Of a stretch of DNA of 64,000 bases, positions 63,621 to 64,000 are shown one piece after another. The stretch lies in NCBI RefSeq assembly GCF_943913955.1, contig NZ_CALUAE010000001.1:93461-157460 (forward strand), in the 5' to 3' direction. Numbering within the stretch: the first letter of the stretch is position 1; every line of letters starts with the position of its first letter. The position numbers and the translations under genes were made by a program. This stretch comes from Mycolicibacterium bacteremicum (GTDB lineage Bacteria > Actinomycetota > Actinomycetes > Mycobacteriales > Mycobacteriaceae). The notes under the pieces were generated by a model. That model made no database searches. It was not told the origin of the DNA and saw nothing but the letters and a program-made list of their open reading frames with translations.

Positions 63621-63929
63621 TTACGAGCGGGTAGAGCCTTTTCCCGGCAGATTGGCCTGCGACAGATAGGCGGCCGCCCGGCGCAGGACCTCGTTCTCCT
63701 GTTCCAACAACCGATTCCGGCGGCGCAGCTCCCGCAGTTCAGCCGACTCGCCGGTGCTCTTGCCGGGCTTGGCGCCTTCATCGACATCGGCTTGGCGCAT
63801 CCACTTGTGCAGCGTCATCGGGTGCACTCCGAAATCAGTGGCGATCTGCTCGATGGTCACACCGTCGTCGCGATTGCGGGCCACGCGGACGACATCGTCG
63901 CGGAACTCACGGGGATAGGGCCTTGCCAT
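63621..63929 (-). CDS. IS3-family OrfA (helix-turn-helix)
   Basis: Protein of 102 residues, starting at the ATG at 63929 (ARPYPREFRDDVV). Helix-turn-helix TIEQIATDFGVHPMTLHKWMRQAD, then a leucine-zipper ELRELRRRNRLLEQENEVLRR that mediates multimerisation. The stop at 63621-63623 is bypassed by a -1 shift on the A-AAA-AG run (GGGAAAAGG, minus strand, 63645-63637) to make the OrfAB transposase. Confidence 0.88.
   Translation of the reverse strand: MARPYPREFRDDVVRVARNRDDGVTIEQIATDFGVHPMTLHKWMRQADVDEGAKPGKSTGESAELRELRRRNRLLEQENEVLRRAAAYLSQANLPGKGSTRS
63637..63645 (-). promoter_or_regulatory. Programmed -1 frameshift site of the IS3 element
   Basis: Slippery GGGAAAAGG on the minus strand at the end of orfA. 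Slipping back one base turns orfA's LPGKGSTRS-stop into the frame GKRLYPLVSEL of orfB. Confidence 0.6.
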
Positions 63930-64000
63930 GGGAACATCCTTCCAGCCCGCCCACGCTGGGCAAGCCAACTCAGATGTCACCTATTCATGCAGCAGACCCA

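Larger units (their letters stand above)
62735..63999 (-). mobile_element. IS3-family insertion sequence
   Basis: An element of 1265 bp bounded by a 25-bp inverted repeat (GGGTCTGCTGCATGA...AGGTGACA) at 62735-62759 and 63975-63999 with two mismatches. It carries overlapping orfA and orfB with a -1 slippery site. Only one base lies beyond the right repeat, so the target-site duplication cannot be seen. Confidence 0.85.

Overview
The window looks like chromosomal DNA of a rapidly growing mycobacterium (Mycolicibacterium type). The first 47 kb is uniformly G+C-rich and tightly packed with translationally coupled genes. It carries mycobacterial hallmarks: an F420-dependent LLM oxidoreductase of the G6PDH type, a TspO/MarR pair, an AtpE protein very close to the mycobacterial c subunit, and SigF-like promoter matches. 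I saw no rRNA, tRNA or CRISPR array.

Layout of the core part. 1-10.4 kb: a plus-strand operon of at least 11 genes (ABC importer permease and ATPase, aldehyde dehydrogenase, cupin, beta-decarboxylating dehydrogenase, Asp/Glu-racemase-like protein, OtnK-type kinase, OtnC-type aldolase, Ldh-type dehydrogenase, ABM-domain protein, FadR-type regulator), probably for a four-carbon sugar acid. 10.4-15.5 kb: hydrolase, GlgX and an RsbQ-RsbP energy-stress pair. 15.5-18 kb: a Mn/Zn-type metal ABC importer under a palindromic operator. 18-30.4 kb: mixed genes, including a DHA2 efflux pump, a YkuD-type protein, a spore-photoproduct-lyase-like radical SAM protein, a TetR-SDR-P450 group, TspO/MarR and two tiny zinc-ribbon proteins.

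30.4-36.3 kb is a complete mycosporine-like amino acid (MAA) sunscreen operon: HAD phosphatase, mysA, mysB, mysC, mysD and a TauD-type dioxygenase. It is divergent from a TetR gene with a clear operator between them. It is followed by a dimanganese catalase, two MEDS-domain regulators (one with STAS, one with an RsbW-like ATPase) and a compact surface-glycan-like locus (three glycosyltransferases, a WcbI-like protein and a TupA-like ATP-grasp protein). At 46.1-46.4 kb lies a stand-alone second atpE, changed at two bedaquiline-contact positions and preceded by a perfect BlaI-like palindrome.

From about 47 kb to the end the base composition drops by eye, gene spacing widens and decayed genes appear. 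I read this as a horizontally acquired catabolic island. It holds a damaged FadR-type regulator, a DUF3500 protein, a PucR regulator, a secreted lipase-family protein without its catalytic Ser and His, a CoA-transferase/hydrolase/FAD-monooxygenase operon, an NTF2-like/cupin/FAH operon, an intact FadR-type regulator and a P450 with its ferredoxin. Its transcription units share a 26-bp operator (AAACCC-N14-GGGTTT and variants), which ties them into one regulon. An IS3-family element cuts the ferredoxin gene and runs to the last bases of the window.
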